A stretch of 64,000 nt of DNA from Isoperla grammatica (GCA_945910005.1 OX246740.1:54528638-54592637), one strand, 5' to 3'. Shown: positions 36,940 to 48,485, numbered from the stretch's first letter. The notes: generated by a model from the letters alone, not told the origin. Made by a program: numbers and translations.

Positions 36940-38020
36940 CATGACATCATCACTATAGTTCGGCTGTAGGTCTGGATGTCAACCGACCAATTCTATCGAA
37001 TAAGATGGACCAATTGATTATTGATCTCGTCCGATCCATCAACTAAACTAACTAGGTATAAAAGCCTCGTCGCCAACACTCGGTTTCCAAACATTGATAC
37101 TGATTGATGAGATCATCTTATTGTGCTGACTTCAGTCGGTCATAAACTGAAGAACGCGGGTTCGATCCAGGTCTGGTCATTTGTCAACTTGTAAAATCAC
37201 AATATCGGCGACGCCAACGGCAAAACAATCTCTTCAAGTTCAGTGTTACTCCAATCTGTACACTGGCTGACATAAGGAAACCAATGGTCGGACAGACCAT
37301 GTATTTGCTCTCCTGCGCTCAACACATTATTATGTTTTGGATGAATGTCATTCAGGAATAAATAAGCGACACTTTAATGAGAAATAACGATTAGTTACGA
37401 TGGTAAATAAGTGTTCTCAACTACCCCTAATTTACTTCTGTCGCATGTCGTCCATACCGTTAGTAAGTAGGGGGCTACTAGCTCATCATTGGCATCCATT
37501 TGACGCCATTTGGCGCCATTGTGATGATATTGAGCATCGTATCCATGGGTTACAGAACAATCAAACACGCGTATAGAGGCGTGATAGTTGGATCACGGGC
37601 GTCGTCGAAGCTGCTACAATCACGCTGCTACAAACCTCTACTTTGTCAAGTGTCAACGCACGCGTGTTCTTGGCAACTCTTGCAGCAAACTACTGCCAGA
37701 AGTCGCACGTTTCTAACTATCATAAATCAATTTTTAAATATTCTACAGAACGATCTCGACTGGTCATTCTTTGCACCATTCATTGACAAAATACAATCTG
37801 TGCTTCTCTTTCTATTTTGACCAACCATGAACTTTTTCTTCTTTTTTCTCGTTCTCATTCATTCATCTTACCTTTCTCTTTCCTGGTATATTACCATAGA
37901 TGAAAGTAATGATGATGATTCTTGCTGCTTCACGTTTCTTTTTTTGCTATCATGCTATTCAAGACGATGAGGGGGGGGGGGGGAGACGAAGACGAAGGAC
38001 AATTGCAAACAAACCGATGC
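36940..38020. other. No gene recognised
   Basis: A B-box-like GGGTTCGATCC lies at about 37157 and a G13 run at 37971-37983. The 106-codon frame at 37500-37820 has no recognisable motif. Confidence 0.4.
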
Positions 38021-38095
38021 CATGAGAGGGATTCGATCCCGGTCCCTAGGTGGCGCACGCTGAACAATCGCGCCCGAAATCCAGGAGCCACCGCA
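38021..38095 (-). mobile_element. tRNA-derived SINE (minus strand)
   Basis: On the minus strand it begins GGTGGCTCCTGGATTTCGGG and contains a B-box-like GGATCGAATCC. The sequence after the head (37890-38020 on plus) resembles the body of the SINE at 1655-1893. Confidence 0.65.
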
Positions 38096-39064
38096 GAAGG
38101 CTATAACGCAAGTAGATCCCTCATATTTATATATCCATCAACCCTATTCTCATTCTCAGTAAATACAACTCCTCGGTGAACGCTTTGAACCATACCACTA
38201 GGATATGGACGACTAGAGCTCACACAAGACGCATGGCCCAAATAGCCTCGGGGACAACGCGGAACCTTGCGTCACACCTTCCGCAGTCAACCAATAGCAC
38301 ACCTACCAATTAACGCTTACACAACGATCGCTTTCAATTAAAAAAACCTGACCAGGAAATCCCACAAATCATCTTTGTCAACAGGGTAATTTCTGTTATC
38401 TATAAATCAATACGCGTACCGTACAACAAAACAAATTCCACCCACACTCCAGGTTTTCTTTGCCATTTGTCACACTGAATAGAATTGGATAATTATGTTT
38501 CTGCAGCCTTGCTCTACCAGACTCCAGAATACAATGGTGTATTACTAGTCAGCAACTTCAGGGCAACATAAAAACTACTGTGAACTTCTACCAAAATTAC
38601 ATGGGGAAAGTATCCTTAACATACTTCTCTTCTTTTGTGAAATAATACCACAATAATTGTCATACAATCACATTGTAACTCCACTTGAGTAGTACGTGTG
38701 AACAAGCCTTTCTTTATCTTCGCTAGTGTTATACTTGTGAAGTAACCGTATCACACTTTACTCCACTATAATTGTGAGATAATCTCACAGCACTTCTTAC
38801 ACTGTAACTCCACTCCACTATAGAGTAGTACACGTTATGTAGCTTTACACTCATTATTTCTACTTGTGTAGTAGCCTTATACTTCTTGCCAAGTGCACTA
38901 AAGTAGTACGTGTGAAGTGGACTTGAGACTAAAGTAAGCCTCGTGAACAGTTCCATCTCGTAAACCGTATATATCGGCTCGTGTGTTTAATAATAGGGCA
39001 CAACATCACAGGGAGCGCTTCATGCATAGACAATACGGGAGAGTGTCAAGGCTAACCACACTAG

Positions 39065-39169
<105 letters not shown>

Positions 39170-41290
39170 TGCACACGTACTATACACAACCAACTATGTG
39201 TTTGTGTTGTATACGCCATTTAATTACGCAAACTTGGGGGAACACATGATGAATATTACAATATTGCACCGATCAAGTGGATGGTTGTCTTTTGAATTTA
39301 AATGTGAAAATTTAAATATTTTAAAATAGTTGAGAATATCGTGTAGTATAATGATTGATAGAGGAATTATATATCGGCGTGCATTCGGAACACTGGAAGT
39401 GAGACGATCGGGTGTTCCGCATCTCATTAAAAAAGTGTGACCTCTTTTAATATTCAGAGTAAAACTTGCAGTTTAAAAATGAGTCAGGAGAGGACAGATT
39501 AGAAGAAGAAAAAGAAGAAGGTTACACATTCGAACACTTTATTATATAATTATTATTCGTTTTACATATCATTTCACCATAATACAGCAGTTCATGAAAT
39601 CGTATTTAAATATATGCTAAACTATAGTTCCTGCTTTTACACCAATGATGAGTGTGCGATGAACAGTGAATATATTATCTGTGAGTCATCTATATAGATT
39701 GACGTTCTAGGGAGGGAAATAGATTAAAATTCTGAAAGGAAATTCTCTTCTGGCCATGACGCAAGTTGCTGGAATGAAATTCAACTTATGGAAGGGACGA
39801 TGCATCTTCTACACTGGGCCATTAATGCTGCATAATAATTATTCACTCAAATACCAGTGTAAGAGTTATACTAACTGATTAATCAAGTTCCAATTAACTT
39901 CAGAGGATACTAACCCAAACTACTTCAGGAACTATAGAACACCGGCGCCTGTATTTGTTTGGAATTCGAGAATTTACAGTTAATATTGTGTATCTTATAA
40001 TACACCCATCACAAATAATAAGTACTAACAACTAGCTAATAATTATAACAATTTTCATAAAATCATAAAATGTATACGCTTGGACCGCCATGGAAAGAGT
40101 AAAGTTAATAATAATAGGTATAGTGAGAAATCAACTGTGTACGGGAAAAGTTTATGTCTCTTGATTGAAATGAACACCTGCAAAGTAGACATCCATGGCG
40201 AAAATCGACGCGTAATTACGCAAAATAAAAAAAAAAACAAGTAAGTGTGGTTTAATAAAAACGCTAAATACAAATCAGCGCGAGCGACTACAAAAGGTGA
40301 ACAAGTACGTAGAAATGAATGTCGAGACAGCAATAAAGATCAAAGAAGAATGTACGGCCGGCGCACTTAAGCTAAAATACTCGATAGTAGTGTCGCAAAG
40401 CACGTCTCGGTGACTTTCACGGAAATAACTTTAGTGTTTAAAAATGCAATACGGACAAGAGAAGGTTATAACTATTGAGAAATCTTTGAAAACAATGTTA
40501 AATGTAGAGTAAACGAGCAGATAGCTGTAATTATGGGACGTTTTTAGCGATAAAGAGATTACATTCTATAACTTCGTCACATGAAGTTATAAAATGTTAT
40601 TAAAGATGATGGATAGAAAATACATTCACAAACAATACGCCAAACTCCAAATATATGTTCAGCTCAAATGATTCGCATAATTATGTTAGTTACTCTGAAG
40701 TGCATTCTGCAATAATGCACGAAGGGTTAATAATCAATAATTTTAACACTTGCTGTGCGAGGTGCTTTAGTTTCCACAGCACAATTCTGCCCCCTCATTG
40801 GGTGAAGATATCGTTATAGTTATACTAATGTCTATGTTGTGTATACTAGCCGATAAAACACACAATTAAAAACATAGATGTGCACAATTAAATATAGTTT
40901 ACACAGCCATACTAGGCCTATCTATGTTTTACTTGCAACGCATTTCTATCTAAACATTAACAAATAATTTTCCTGTTAGTTGGTTACTGCGACCCTAGTC
41001 AACGTCTTGCTGTGAATAATAAATCCCTGCTTTAAATGCAACATGGTTTCCACAGGTTGATTATTACTTTTACACCACTGTCCATAAGAATGCTTGTTTT
41101 TTGTTAAAATCAGCTTTGCTGGCGTGTACACCTTCACAAATAGGCATCGATAGATGTCAACACAGCTGCAAGCACGATGCTATATTATTTTATGATAGCG
41201 AGTACAGACATGCACGGCATGAACTGTGAACTTCCAATATCTTGTCAAAGTGTCCAGTAAACATTTGCGTATACATCATACATACATATA
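39170..41290. other. No gene recognised
   Basis: AT-rich sequence downstream of the receptor gene. No exon was recognised on either strand. Confidence 0.45.
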
Positions 41291-41406
41291 TACAAAACCG
41301 TTCTCTTTTGTAATTTCACATTTGTTATGTTTTATATTTTACCCAGTTTCTTTTTGACAATGTACAATATATAAGTACCTTACAACACCCACATATATCT
41401 ATGTTG

Positions 41407-41412
41407 TTTATT
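41407..41412 (-). promoter_or_regulatory. AATAAA signal downstream of exon 5A
   Basis: Plus-strand TTTATT lies 68 bases beyond the exon 5A stop. The equivalent signal is conserved in copy B. Confidence 0.5.
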
Positions 41413-41479
41413 TACCAATCAATAATCAAATGAGACATACAGCAGCCCAGGTAGTCATTTGGACACGAGACCAACGCAA

Positions 41480-41530
41480 CTATTGGAACTGTAGTAAAAT
41501 GATGAGATAGGTCGTGACGGCTCCGACAAT
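41480..41530 (-). CDS. Gustatory receptor terminal exon, duplicate (exon 5A)
   Basis: After a T-rich tract and CAG acceptor (41533-41531), 51 bases encode IVGAVTTYLIILLQFQ and a TAG stop (41482-41480). This is the canonical C-terminal TM7 signature (TYhhhhhQF) of insect gustatory receptors. The exon is in phase 0, so it could be spliced to exon 4 (43738-43827) as an alternative to exon 5B. It differs from 5B at four of 51 bases: three synonymous, and one changing the last residue (Q instead of P). Whether it is used is unknown; it could be a silent duplicate. Confidence 0.75.
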   Translation of the reverse strand: MVGAVTTYLIILLQFQ

Positions 41531-42688
41531 CTGAAAAAAAAAGTTGCTAATTTCAACACAGAAAAAATTTTGTGTCCGTTTTAAAATATCTGCTTGTTGC
41601 CGATAGCATCCATACAGAAATACGAACACTTGCCGAATGTACCCACTTACTGGGGTTGTCAGAGGGGTACAGAGAAAGCGAATGTACCCCCTGGTCTAAA
41701 TTTCGCTCCTCTAAATCCCAAAGACTCTACAGCTACACCAAACAAGTTAGAAATATTCTCAATTTCAGCAAACGACAAATGACCGTAACATATTGTAAAC
41801 AAAACAAAGTACACATGCACTTGTTACCAGTTTGAACTGGACTGACCCAGTGCAATGGTCAGTTAAATGTCAACACCTCAATGTTCAGTTTGATTTAGAA
41901 TTGGCAACCTGCAACTTCATTGTAAATGGAACTCCTTCCTTTTTCCTCAACACTTATGCAAATTTCATGCACGCATGCTCTGTTGCAAGGTTATCAATAA
42001 ACTTAGTTCAACAACAATATAACAGTAAAGCATTAAGCTGAACGTAAAATGAATTGCTATTAGTTATAGTTAGTGGTTGTCTATTGATAAAGATAGATAG
42101 CAGAACACAGCTCGTATTAGCATCATACGAAGCCTTTCTAAAGTCTCCCACCCAACACTCACATAGCTGCAATGTGAGACCTCTTTCTTTATATCGAGCG
42201 TCTTAGAGCAAAACAATGTGTCTTAGAGCGAACCACAACTTATTCTGACATACACAGATACCTCCCATAGAATCCCATAGAACAACCATTGTGATTGCTG
42301 CTTTGAGGGCCTTCTTAAATCCCATTCTGTCGTTTGAATTGAGATTGGTTAAGTCTATCAGTCCAAGACCGCAAATCTCTTGGCAAAGGCTCGTCGAACC
42401 CTTTGAGGTTTATCGAACCTCCTACAAGGATTCACAGGGATGGTCCAAATTTCAAGTTGATCGGACTTTCTGTTCGACCGCTATCGACGGACATAAAAAA
42501 AACAAAAAAAAAAACAGAACGAAGTGCCATAAGAGTCTCGTAGAGACGCTCGCTTCGCTTGCTTAATAAATATAAAACCGTTATCTTTTGTAATTTCATA
42601 TTTGATATATGTTTCATATTTTACCCAGTTTATTTTTGACAATGTACAATGTATAGGTGCTTTGCACCACCCACATATATCTATGTAG

Positions 42689-42694
42689 TTTATT
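42689..42694 (-). promoter_or_regulatory. AATAAA signal downstream of exon 5B
   Basis: Plus-strand TTTATT lies 87 bases beyond the exon 5B stop, a plausible polyadenylation signal for the receptor transcript. Confidence 0.5.
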
Positions 42695-42780
42695 TACTAA
42701 TAAATAAATAAATAAATAAATGCGACATACAGCAGCCCCGTTAGTCTTTTGGACCGCTCTTAAACACAATACCAACGCCA

Positions 42781-42831
42781 CTATGGAAACTGTAATAGAA
42801 TGATGAGATAGGTCGTGACGGCTCCGACAAT
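42781..42831 (-). CDS. Receptor exon 5B
   Basis: Encodes IVGAVTTYLIILLQFP and a TAG stop. The acceptor CAG (42834-42832) is preceded by a nine-T tract. This is the nearest terminal exon to exon 4 and is taken as the default. Confidence 0.9.
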   Translation of the reverse strand: MVGAVTTYLIILLQFP

Positions 42832-45800
42832 CTGAAAAAAAAAGTTGCTAATTTCAACACAGAAATAATTTTGTGTCCGTTCTAAAATATTTGCTTGTTG
42901 CCAATGGCATCCATACAGAAATACGAACACTTGCCGGATATACCCACTTACTGGGGTTGTCAGAGGGGTACAGAGAAAGCGAATGCAAATTCCTCTCCTT
43001 AAATCCCAAATACTCTACAGTACACCAAACAAGATATAAATTTGCTCAATTTCAGCAAAAACGACGAATGACCGTAACATATTGTAAACAAAACGAAGTA
43101 CACATGCACTTGTTACCAGTTTGAACTGCACTGACCCAGTGCAATGGTCAGTCTTGATCCTGCAACTTCATTGTAAATGTAACTCCTTCTTTTTTCCTCA
43201 ACACTAATGCAAAGTTCATACACGCGTGCTCTGTTGCAAGGTTATATTACTAAGTCAAAACAGTAATAAACTTAGTTCAACAACAATAATACAGTAAAGC
43301 ATAAATCTGAACGTAGAATTAATTGCTATTAGTTATGGACATGGTTAGTGGTTGTCTATTGATAAAGATAGATAGCGAAACACAGCTCGTATTGGCATCA
43401 TACGAACCCTTTCCAAAGTCTCCCACACAACACTCACATAGCTGCAATGTGAGACATCTTTCTTTGTACCGAGCATCTTAAAGCAAAACAAAGAGACTTA
43501 GAGCAAACCACAATTTATTCTGGTATACAAAGAGACCAACCTTAGAATCCCATAGAACAATAATTGTGATTGCTGCTTTGAGGGCCTTCTGAAATCCCAT
43601 TCTGTCGTTTGAATTGAGATTGGTTAACTATCAGTCCAAGACCGCAAATCCCTTGGCGAAGGCTCGTCGAACCCTTTGAGGTTTATCGAACCTCCTACAA
43701 GGATTGGCCGACCTTGTATGAAAATATGGTTACTCACAGAATACAGAAGAGTGGCATCCAGTGGAAAGAACTCGAAGGCTGTAAATTGGACTTTGCGATG
43801 AAGAAGTTGGTTGGAGAATTCCATCAACTGAAAGCAAAGGACTTGAGACTCAATGCTATTACCCTGTCTTCCCAAAAACAAATTGACGTTGCTAGCAACA
43901 ATTGCTCAGAGTATGAATCTGCTCTCCTATTCAGAAATATTTGCCCACAGCGACCAATAGATGAACGATACAGTGTCACGTACTTTGCTACAAATAGAAA
44001 CTAGGACCATGCCATTGGAGTCCAATACATTGCTCAGTAATCATTCCTATTGCTCGTAATAAAGATTGCTCGTGTATGAAGTGATATAGTGAAAGTATTA
44101 TACACCGTTTTCTAGAGATCACCTCAAAAACTCACTCCAGACTTGATCTAGATGGCAGTGATTACTAAGATAAATATGATGTGTCTTACTTCTTGTTTGA
44201 GCTCCGAGTGACTCTTCTTCATGAGAAGCTTGTTGACCAATATCGGAGTGTGATTCGCCTGAAAGAAATACAATCAATCATAAAGACGAAACTTACTCAA
44301 GGTCCAATCTTCCATCACGGAATTGTTTGCCGTAGAGACGGCCAGTCAGTTTCGCCAACATTTTAACCACCGATTAGCCAGTAATCGAAGATTTTTAACG
44401 AACAAACATAAAGACTGCCACGCATTTTGAATGTAATTTCAGTTGAAACCGTGTTTACCAAACCGAGATTACTAAATCGGAGCTTAACGAAGCTATATTT
44501 CTGGTCAACCTAAGAAGCACCCTGCCAATCCTAGCAACGAAGCACTCAATAAATTCAAAGTTGTTCTGAATCGGCCTTGTTGATTCTGGCATTTGTCCGC
44601 AGGTGTTCGCACTGTCCAATCACTGATTCATATGTTTCGTATTGAAATATAGATCTTTGATTGGTTATCGCTCACTCGTCGATGGTGTTCGAAGTCTACA
44701 GGGTTGGTTTAGTCACTTTAAATTAAAGTCCCCCACTGCAAATCAGTTTAGTTACTGAGTGGGTAGACTCTAAATGTGAATTTATTTATTTTTATTTAAT
44801 CACTAACCTCAAAGGGAGGCGGTGGTGTTTTGGAGATCATAAATGTCAATCATCCCCATTATTCCGCAAAGCACTCACCTTCTCAGCCGGTACCGACAGC
44901 TGAATGTGAAGAATGTCGCCTCGACTCGACTACAGATGGGTATCGCTCACTGTATATATGGGAAGGTCCCCTTTTTGTAACTGTGTGTCCACCCCGTTTA
45001 CTGCCGCTTGAGATTGTAAACAAGATTGACATTTACAAGTGTCAACAAAGGAGGCGGCGGCTATGTCTCCCTTTGTATGTTGTGATTGGCAGGGTGCTTC
45101 TTAGGTTGACAAGACCTATAGTGAATACGGACCTAAGTCAAGATGTCTAGTCTGGACTTCAGTTCAGGTAAAATGGTTGGTACAGTTTTAGATCGGCCCA
45201 ACGTACCTCCCAGTGAGTCCTGGCGCAGGTAGCCGTCAATGAAACCGTGTGCACCACAATCACCATCGCGCCGTAAACGCTAGAGACCAAAAACGGCATC
45301 GTGCCCAAGAAATGCTCGGGGGGCATTGAGTGGATGATCATCATCGACTTGAACGCGTTGTTGAATTTGCAGGTGACGCTCGTGAGGGCGGCCCCGACGT
45401 AAAGGAGTAGTTGGAGGGAGAACACGTCGTTGACGTCTTCGGCGAGCTCGCACAGTTGGTCGTGGATGCGTCGCAGGGTCTGAACCTTGGGTAGCAGAGA
45501 GACGTCATCGAGGTACCTGGAACAAGAGCGTAGTGACACTTGTTGGAAGACAGACGACTGTGAAATTCATAAAATGTAACATTTTGTTGTGACATATCTA
45601 TTCTATGCAAGGTAGATGTTGAAAAATGACAGCATATCATATCTTTTGGTCAAGACGATCCCTCACTCATACAGTTGCTGATGTAGCAGTTGATCTTCCT
45701 GTAAACCTACATCATTCTATTTTGTTTATAATACTGGTGAAGCAAACCCAAGTCCAGCTTACCTCGAGACGAAAATCTTCTGCGTCACTTCTACGTCATC

Positions 45801-46421
45801 AGCCAGCGAAGCATTGATAATCGCAAACCTCCTTCTGAGCAGGAGGATGTTATTGACGAAGCTGACGACGAGCATATTATTGATGATACTAGTGATGTTC
45901 TCACAGAAGTATCTACTGATGCCGATCAAGGTATACGGCCCTTGTAGACCTTCCAAACCGCTGAAGTACCTCAACGCAGCCGTCCCAACTAAACACAACG
46001 AGAAACTGACAACGAGACTGACTAGCGACAACCAGAAGGCGGTCGTGTGCGATACGGCAACGCCGATCGTCGCGAGAGACTTGTCAACGCTGTCGATGCC
46101 GGCGTAGAAGCGGACGAGTTTCCTCGACTTGTACCAGCCGACGACGATGATGACGACTGAGAGAGCCTCGTCGATGACGCGTTGTTGAGCGTTGACGATT
46201 CTGACGGACAGGGACTGATCCGTGAAGGTGAGGATGTCGGCTGTTCCAAGGTCGACGGACATAAACACGAGGACGGAGAGGAACAACAAGGAAGTGAGGG
46301 CCCACCATTTGCAGAGGACGAGACGTCGATAGGGGACGAGGCCGATGACGCGGTAGGGGGTGAAACCCAAGAGGCGGGATGTTTGAAATACTGGTTGTAT
46401 TGAAGAATATACGTCATCCAT
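42781..46421 (-). CDS. Gustatory receptor (insect 7-TM chemoreceptor), five exons
   Basis: Joined exons on the minus strand: 46421-45763, 45516-45207, 44258-44190, 43827-43738 and 42831-42781. They total 1179 bases, or 392 residues plus stop, the usual length of the family. All introns are GT-AG and the frame is continuous. Start ATG 46421 gives MDDVYSS...RLLGFTPY, the typical N-terminus. Likely membrane segments are at about 39-56, 82-97, 127-147, 174-194, 252-269, 293-313 and 367-390. Family hallmarks are NNILLLRRRF (190-199), NQLLHRKVQFTA (352-363), FFPLDATLLYS (366-376) and TYLIILLQF (383-391). These receptors are ligand-gated cation channels in the dendrites of taste neurons, with an intracellular N-terminus. 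The ligand class cannot be told. One oddity is FE where many members have CG after HRKVxFTA. A duplicated last exon lies downstream at 41480-41530, and intron 2 holds a SINE piece. The gene looks intact; I have no expression evidence. Confidence 0.9.
43738..43827 (-). CDS. Receptor exon 4
   Basis: Thirty codons, LMEFSNQLLHRKVQFTAFEF then FPLDATLLYS. Acceptor is TTTCAG; donor is GTGAGT (43737-43732). Both boundaries are phase 0. It encodes the cytoplasmic loop before TM7 and the start of TM7. Confidence 0.92.
44190..44258 (-). CDS. Receptor exon 3
   Basis: Twenty-three codons: ANHTPILVNKLLMKKSHSEL then KQE, matching the family's T-x-x-LVxKLL segment. Acceptor TTTCAG (ends 44259), donor GTAAGA (44189-44184), both phase 0. 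It is too short to show as an open frame and was found by extending from exon 4. Confidence 0.9.
44504..45110. repeat. 27-bp perfect inverted repeat flanking intron 2 sequence
   Basis: GTCAACCTAAGAAGCACCCT with GCCAATC at 44504-44530 is exactly inverted at 45084-45110, inside receptor intron 2. The left arm abuts a SINE fragment. It may be an insertion footprint or an element's termini, and it could form a long stem-loop in the pre-mRNA. Confidence 0.7.
44530..44800 (+). mobile_element. 5'-truncated SINE in receptor intron 2
   Basis: CCTAGCAACGAAGCACTCAA is followed by the body and the tail CCCCCACTGCAAATCAG, then GTAGACTCTAAATG and a TTTATTTATT end. It matches the inverse of 57269-57545 almost throughout but lacks the tRNA-like head. 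It lies antisense to the receptor gene. Confidence 0.85.
45207..45516 (-). CDS. Receptor exon 2
   Basis: Encodes residues 220-323. It completes R220 (AG|G) and continues YLDDVSLLPKVQTLRRIHDQ, with TM5 and TM6, up to TATCARTHWE. Acceptor CCAG is at 45520-45517; donor GTACGT is at 45206-45201. Confidence 0.93.
45763..46421 (-). CDS. Receptor exon 1
   Basis: Encodes residues 1-219 plus two bases of codon 220, with TM1-TM4. Donor GTAAGC is at 45762-45757. The frame is open upstream to 46472 but has no other ATG, so 46421 is chosen. It is noticeably richer in CG than the surrounding DNA. Confidence 0.93.
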
Positions 46422-46543
46422 AGTTGAGATCCAGAACAAGTGTTTTTTCTCCGACACACCACTTTTTCTCAACCAATATGTTTATTTATATTTCCCGGAT
46501 TAAATTTGTGTTACTCAGGAATTTTTCTACTGATGTTAGGGCT

Positions 46544-46685
46544 GGTCTTACAATCCCCTTATAAGAAAGTTGTTTGTAGCAATTAAGCTATTTGGAGGAT
46601 TTCAACGGTTTTGATTGGTCGTTGCCATGGAGAAAACAAGCTATTCGACGAATAAGTAGTTATTGGGACATTGTAAGATTGGACC
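46544..46685. mobile_element. Small MITE-like element with X-box-like core, upstream of the receptor
   Basis: The ends GGTCTTACAATCCCC (46544) and the inverse of GGTCCAATCTTACAATGTCCC (46665-46685) are related inverted termini. The interior holds TGATTGGTCGTTGCCATGGA (46611-46630), a CCAAT plus half X-box. A diverged relative lies at about 48590-48740. It starts 123 bases upstream of the receptor ATG. Confidence 0.5.
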
Positions 46686-46779
46686 TTATACAAATACGAT
46701 TTGACAATATGTTCAATCAAGTATTATTATCAACACCTCCATAGTCGTGCAGTTAGTGTCTACCTGTCAGTCGGCTCAA

Positions 46780-46995
46780 GATCAATACTCAATTTGTCAT
46801 TCAGTCATTGAATCGATTGAGAAAGTCTATGTTGAAATAAATCATTAAATTTACTCACGGTCAGTAAGTCACTCAATCATCATAAGTCAGTCAGTGAGTA
46901 GTCAATGAGTCAGCCAATCACTCACTCTGTCAGACAATCTGTTGATTGAATGATTGAGGAAATATTCCAATCACTCCTCACTCATTGTCAAACAA
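46780..46995. repeat. Degenerate CAGTCAATCACTCA repeats
   Basis: Many imperfect copies of TCAGTCAATGAG/CAATCACTCA and their inverses lie within about 200 bases. Confidence 0.6.
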
Positions 46996-47429
46996 TCACT
47001 CAACACTTCTTACACAAGCTCAAAATACTGCGACGCACTCGATATAACAGTAACGGTCTCCCGAGGGAGTTAAGATTTAACTTTTTTAATTTTAATTAAG
47101 TTTAAGTTAGCTTGCGGGCTTAGTTGTGTAGGTTGGGTGAGGTTAGTTAATGTTTTCTTAGCACGCGACCAGCTCGCTTCAAGAGAATTGTAATTAAGTA
47201 ACCAAAACCTACCGCACTTTGGTAGAGATAATAACATAACTGTCCAAAACGGTACGAATAATAATCATATGCTGAACGATGTCATATAATGGTGATAGCG
47301 TGTAGAAAAGTCTTTAGAATGTCTCAATGTTGTGGTCGCTTATGAGGTCACCTGTAAGTCCACACATTGACGTAGGAGGAACGATCTAAAGGGTTGAAGA
47401 GTTTCAAAGAGAATGTAAAACTAGTGTTT

Positions 47430-47600
47430 GCCCAGAAAAGAGTCTAGATTCGATCTAGGTGTACTCTAAATCGGCAGGTCTCCGCTTCGATGCCGGCAAT
47501 CCTGACTGAAGGTTTTCTCTGAGGTTTTTCTCAGTAACAATTGGTGAATGTTGGAACTGAGTCCTACTAACAGTCCACAGGCATTCTTTCCGAACTATCC
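47430..47600 (+). mobile_element. tRNA-like SINE
   Basis: CGGCAGGTCTCCGCTTCGAT is followed by GAAGGTTTTCTCTGAGGTTT and TTCTCAGTAAC. The sequence resembles arthropod tRNA-derived SINEs with an AAGGTTTTTCTC body downstream of the B box. The family match is from memory. Confidence 0.45.
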
Positions 47601-48319
47601 AAACATCCTAGTATACCTATAGTTAGTCACGTGAAGAGGGGTACATAATATGGTCCAGTCATAGTGTGTACCCTACAACAGATTTCTGAGCGAGTCTAAA
47701 AATACAAATGAAGATTCGCAACAATGCGCAAGAGGTGAGAAAATATTGTATCCGCAAATAAACCAGTGTGTACGTTGGTAAAACCTGTCACGTAATATTA
47801 CAACACTAACTAGTTCATTACATACACTGCTAGGATACACTGTGGTGTGTAAGTCTCGAATGTATTACATGTGGATGCAACGACAGCCTTGAAATGTTTA
47901 TCAAGGAGTTACCACAGATAACACAAAACACACTTTCTTATCTGTGCATTGCTATGCATGCAGTGTGTAATGCAGTGTATTGTTGTGTACTGCTTATCGT
48001 AAGTGGTCACAAGCTACGATTGTTAGGCACAACATGTTACAAATAACACTCTAACGGTATAAACATAGTGTTACAGCAATCGGCAAGTTGCGGGATATTT
48101 TGACGTCGTATGATTTCAAAATTTTCTACAACGTTAGTAAGTATATTAAAAGAAATGTTTATTTGTAAACTAGTAACTAGTTATAGAAATAACGGATATG
48201 TAATATTATAGGGAGATAAAAGTTTCTTTCTACAGCAAATTTACAGTTTAATAAAACGGCCATGCTGTAATCTTTCAGGTAAGTCTCGTACTCGACGAAA
48301 AAGGTGTTGTTTAGGTATA

Positions 48320-48485
48320 GTTATGAGCGAGAAGTTGCTTGTAGCAAGAGATTGAACACACTGATCAAAGCGTTGTAGAAATAAACTGACAATTATAAGC
48401 GAGAAGTTGCTTGTAACAAGCGAGCTGACAATTCTAGGCGAGAATTGCTTGTAACAAGCGAGCTAATACACTGACCAAAGCACTT
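48320..48485. repeat. GCGAGAAGTTGCTTGTAACAAG repeats
   Basis: The block GCGAGAA(G)TTGCTTGTA occurs at 48327, 48399 and 48438 (spacing 72 then 39). It contains the small palindrome GCTTGTAACAAGC. Confidence 0.75.

Larger units (their letters stand above)
41294..42432. repeat. Tandem duplication, copy A
   Basis: This aligns collinearly with 42574-43705, from AAAACCGTT.TCTTTTGTAAT to CGAACCTCCTACAAGGATT, with scattered substitutions and small indels. It carries the second receptor terminal exon. The intervening 42433-42573 is absent from copy B; it contains ATTTCAAGTTGATCGGAC and ends with TCTCGTAGAGACG and CGCTTCGCTT, which looks like an insertion. Confidence 0.9.
42574..43705. repeat. Tandem duplication, copy B
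   Basis: Collinear with 41294-42432. It covers most of receptor intron 4, exon 5B and about 200 bases of 3' flank. It stops 33 bases short of exon 4, so only the last exon was duplicated. Confidence 0.9.

Noticed and set aside
41572..43124. Two similar plus-strand frames (about 85 codons) in the duplicated block
   Set aside because: They are similar only because the DNA is duplicated; they start at non-ATG codons, have no recognisable motif, and differ by frame-changing indels.
43510..43590. Alternative last receptor exon encoding KALKAAITIIVLWDS after TTTCAG
   Set aside because: It was a first candidate for exon 5, but it lacks TYhhhhhQF, and its acceptor is lost in the duplicate copy. The exon at 42781-42831 fits the family exactly.
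46022..46462. 146-codon minus frame rich in serine and proline
   Set aside because: Shadow of receptor exon 1 in another frame.
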